The notes beneath the pieces are model-generated. The model was not told the DNA's origin. It saw only the letters and a program-made list of their open reading frames with translations, and made no database searches. The position numbers and the translations under genes were made by a program. From Bradyrhizobiaceae bacterium (GTDB lineage: Bacteria > Pseudomonadota > Alphaproteobacteria > Rhizobiales > Xanthobacteraceae), in assembly GCA_003963145.1 (NCBI GenBank), contig RXJJ01000009.1, forward strand, positions 255,749 through 319,748: a stretch of 64,000 bases of DNA. Direction: 5' to 3'. Every line of letters begins with the position of its first letter. The first letter of the stretch is position 1. Shown piece after piece: positions 62,126 to 64,000 of this stretch.

Positions 62126-63046
62126 TCAACGCTGCGGCATGCCTTCCGGCACGATTGTCTCGACGATGGATTTGTCGAGCGCTTCGTAGTCGTGAAGCCC
62201 GATCATGTCATAGAGTTCGGCACGGGTTTGCATCCGGTCGACAGCCTTGTGCGTTCCGCCATCGCGCGCGATGGCGGCATAAAGCTCCTGCTGCGCCTTG
62301 TTGGCGACGCGCAGCGAGGACACCGGCCAGATCACCATCCGATAGCCCATGTCCTGAAACTCTTGGGCGGTGAAGAACGGCGTCCTGCCGAACTCGGTCA
62401 TGTTGGCAAGCAGCGGCACACCGGGCATGCGTTTGGCAAAAGCACGGAACATCTCGGCGGTGTTCAGGGCTTCCGGGAAAATCGCATCGGCGCCGGCTTC
62501 GATATACAATTTCGCCCGCGCCACCGCGCCTTCCAGACCTTCGCTGGCGGCGGCATCTGTGCGCGCGATAATGACAAGATCGCGCCGCGCTTTGGCGGCA
62601 GCGGCAACCTTGGCCGCCATATCATGGGCGTCGGCAATTTTCTTGTCGTTGAGGTGCCCGCACTTCTTCGGCAGCAGCTGATCCTCAAGATGAACCGCAC
62701 CCGCGCCGGCGTCCTCGAACACACGAACCATGTGCATGACGTTGAGCGCCTCGCCGTATCCGGTGTCGCCATCGACCAGAAGCGGCAAGCCGGACGAGCG
62801 GACGATCTGGCGCACAAAGAAGGCAACCTCGTCGACCGTGATAACACCAAGGTCCGGCAGCCCCATCGACGCGGTCATGGCCGCGCCGGAGAGATACAGG
62901 GCCTCGAAGCCCGCTGCCTTCGCCTGCAAGGCGGCCATGCCGTTATGTGCACCCGGAAGGCGGAGAATTCCCGGCCGCTCCAGCAAGGCGCGGAAGCGTT
63001 TGCCGGCGCTCTCGGCGGGCAGATCGGATGCAACGAGATAGGGCAT
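62126..63046 (-). CDS. prpB: Methylisocitrate lyase PrpB
   Basis: Splits 2-methylisocitrate into pyruvate and succinate in the propionate-degrading methylcitrate cycle, 306 residues. The active-site KKCGH motif is present (LLPKKCGHLNDKK), as are the Mg2+ ligands in LVDGDTGYG and VHLEDQ. It starts PYLVASDLPAESAGKRFRALL. The frame extends upstream into prpC DNA, but ATG 63046 is 10 bases after the prpC stop and gives normal length. It forms an operon with prpC. Confidence 0.95.
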   Translation of the reverse strand: MPYLVASDLPAESAGKRFRALLERPGILRLPGAHNGMAALQAKAAGFEALYLSGAAMTASMGLPDLGVITVDEVAFFVRQIVRSSGLPLLVDGDTGYGEALNVMHMVRVFEDAGAGAVHLEDQLLPKKCGHLNDKKIADAHDMAAKVAAAAKARRDLVIIARTDAAASEGLEGAVARAKLYIEAGADAIFPEALNTAEMFRAFAKRMPGVPLLANMTEFGRTPFFTAQEFQDMGYRMVIWPVSSLRVANKAQQELYAAIARDGGTHKAVDRMQTRAELYDMIGLHDYEALDKSIVETIVPEGMPQR

Positions 63047-63056
63047 TTGGACTCCG

Positions 63057-64000
63057 TCAGGCAGCTTTCGTTTTCGCGGCAGATTTTCCGCGCGCGTCGA
63101 TCGGCACGAATTTGAGGTCCTCCGGACCGATATAATTGGCCGACGGGCGGATGATCTTGTTGTCGACACGCTGCTCGATGATATGCGCCGCCCAGCCCGA
63201 GGTGCGCGAAATCACAAACAGCGGGGTGAACATCGCGGTCGGCACGCCCATGGCATAATACGACGCCGCGCTGAACCAGTCGAGATTGGCGAACATCTTC
63301 TTGGTCTGCGCCATCACGGATTCGATGCGGTCGGCGATCTCGAACATGCGCAGGTCGCCGTTTTCCGAAGACAGCCGGCGCGCGACCTCCTTGATCACCT
63401 TGTTGCGCGGGTCGGACACCGTATAGACCGGATGACCGAAGCCGATCACGACTTCCTTGGCCTCGACGCGCTTGCGGATATCCTCTTCCGCCTCGTCGGC
63501 GTCGCGGTAACGCTGCTGGATTTCGAAGGCCACCTCGTTGGCGCCGCCGTGCTTGGGGCCGCGCAGCGCGCCGATCGCCCCCGTAATGGCCGAATACATA
63601 TCCGAGCCGGTGCCGGCGATGGTGCGCGCGGTGAACGTCGAGGCGTTGAACTCGTGCTCGGCGTAGAGAATGAGCGAGGTGTGCATCGCCCGTTCATGCG
63701 AGGCAGACGGCTTCCTGCCGTGGAGCAGATGCAGGAAATGCGCGCCGATGGAATCGTCGTCGGTTTCGACCTCGATACGCTTGCCGTTGGTCGAGAAGTG
63801 ATACCAGTACAGCAGCATCGAACCGAGCGAAGCCATCAGACGATCGGCGATATCCTTGGCGCCGGGCTGGTTGTGATCGTGCGCCTCGGGCAGCGCGCAG
63901 CCCAGCATTGACACCGCCGTACGCATCACGTCCATCGGGTGCGTGGCGGCCGGGATCTGCTCCAGCACGTTCTTGACGGCGGACGGAATGCCGCGCAGCG
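63057..64000 (-). CDS. prpC: 2-methylcitrate synthase PrpC (partial, N-terminus beyond the right edge)
   Basis: Condenses propionyl-CoA with oxaloacetate. About 314 codons remain, including the citrate-synthase His/Asp motifs: [31 protein letters not shown] and [17 protein letters not shown]. The frame stays open to the last base of the window (reading [16 protein letters not shown]), so the start is outside. The ANEVAFE variant and the prpB gene directly downstream favour methylcitrate over citrate synthase. Confidence 0.93.
   Translation of the reverse strand, partial: LRGIPSAVKNVLEQIPAATHPMDVMRTAVSMLGCALPEAHDHNQPGAKDIADRLMASLGSMLLYWYHFSTNGKRIEVETDDDSIGAHFLHLLHGRKPSASHERAMHTSLILYAEHEFNASTFTARTIAGTGSDMYSAITGAIGALRGPKHGGANEVAFEIQQRYRDADEAEEDIRKRVEAKEVVIGFGHPVYTVSDPRNKVIKEVARRLSSENGDLRMFEIADRIESVMAQTKKMFANLDWFSAASYYAMGVPTAMFTPLFVISRTSGWAAHIIEQRVDNKIIRPSANYIGPEDLKFVPIDARGKSAAKTKAA

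Overview
The window reads as one contiguous piece of an alphaproteobacterial chromosome, most likely order Hyphomicrobiales (Rhizobiales) and the Nitrobacteraceae/Bradyrhizobiaceae group (Afipia, Bradyrhizobium or Rhodopseudomonas relatives). The reasons are the high-GC coding style, the split pntAA-pntAB-pntB transhydrogenase beside an aa3 oxidase subunit IV gene, GapR (DUF2312), DUF1244, DUF882, DUF1036, DUF3175 and DUF3297 proteins, a transaldolase-glucose isomerase fusion, and a TacA-like sigma-54 regulator with a CtrA-type box. The genus call is inference. No rRNA, tRNA, insertion sequence, phage or CRISPR array was recognised.

Layout. 1-3800 (minus): cytochrome oxidase subunit IV, pntAA, pntAB, pntB and a Ca2+/H+ antiporter cut by the left edge. 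3945-8875: M3 oligopeptidase, then a TonB-dependent receptor divergent from nikR with an exact NikR-type operator between them. 8951-14834: TacA-like regulator, L,D-transpeptidase and DUF882 protein (cell cycle and envelope). 14858-17911: DehI-type haloacid dehalogenase, MHS permease and divergent TetR regulator, with a clear operator and overlapping promoters. 17945-23675: GapR, DUF1244, DUF1036, hydrolase, TPR protein, L36, a degenerate EAL protein, and a basic DUF3175 protein whose ribosome-binding site lies inside a 13-bp hairpin. 23733-29543: FAH enzyme, Bug-type binding protein and LysR regulator, divergent from DUF485, acetate-type symporter and L-2-haloacid dehalogenase. 30203-39766: a tightly coupled sugar-phosphate operon (tkt, tal-pgi, gnd, zwf, pgl, gntK, HAD phosphatase), convergent with a GH15 glucosidase. 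41744-46099: Tat-exported HAD type II protein, tartrate/D-malate dehydrogenase, ACS-family transporter and LysR regulator. 47135-53969: HlyIII, the YcjX/YcjF pair, cold-shock protein, a cis-CaaD-like tautomerase, small proteins and an AmpD-like amidase. 54114-64000: alpha/beta hydrolase, Rieske oxygenase, metE, queH, sulfite oxidase-type enzyme, NrtA/CmpA-type binding protein, prpB and a partial prpC.

The most distinctive theme is halogenated organic acids. Four genes from three unrelated dehalogenase folds lie within about 36 kb: DehI type, two HAD type II enzymes, and a tautomerase with all six cis-3-chloroacrylate dehalogenase residues. Two of them sit with their own transporter and regulator. 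The likely products (glycolate, 2-hydroxyacids, malonate semialdehyde) could feed organic-acid metabolism, but substrates cannot be proved from sequence. Other items worth attention are the NikR operator, the masked ribosome-binding site of the DUF3175 gene, and the cysteine-rich leader on the Tat-type binding protein.
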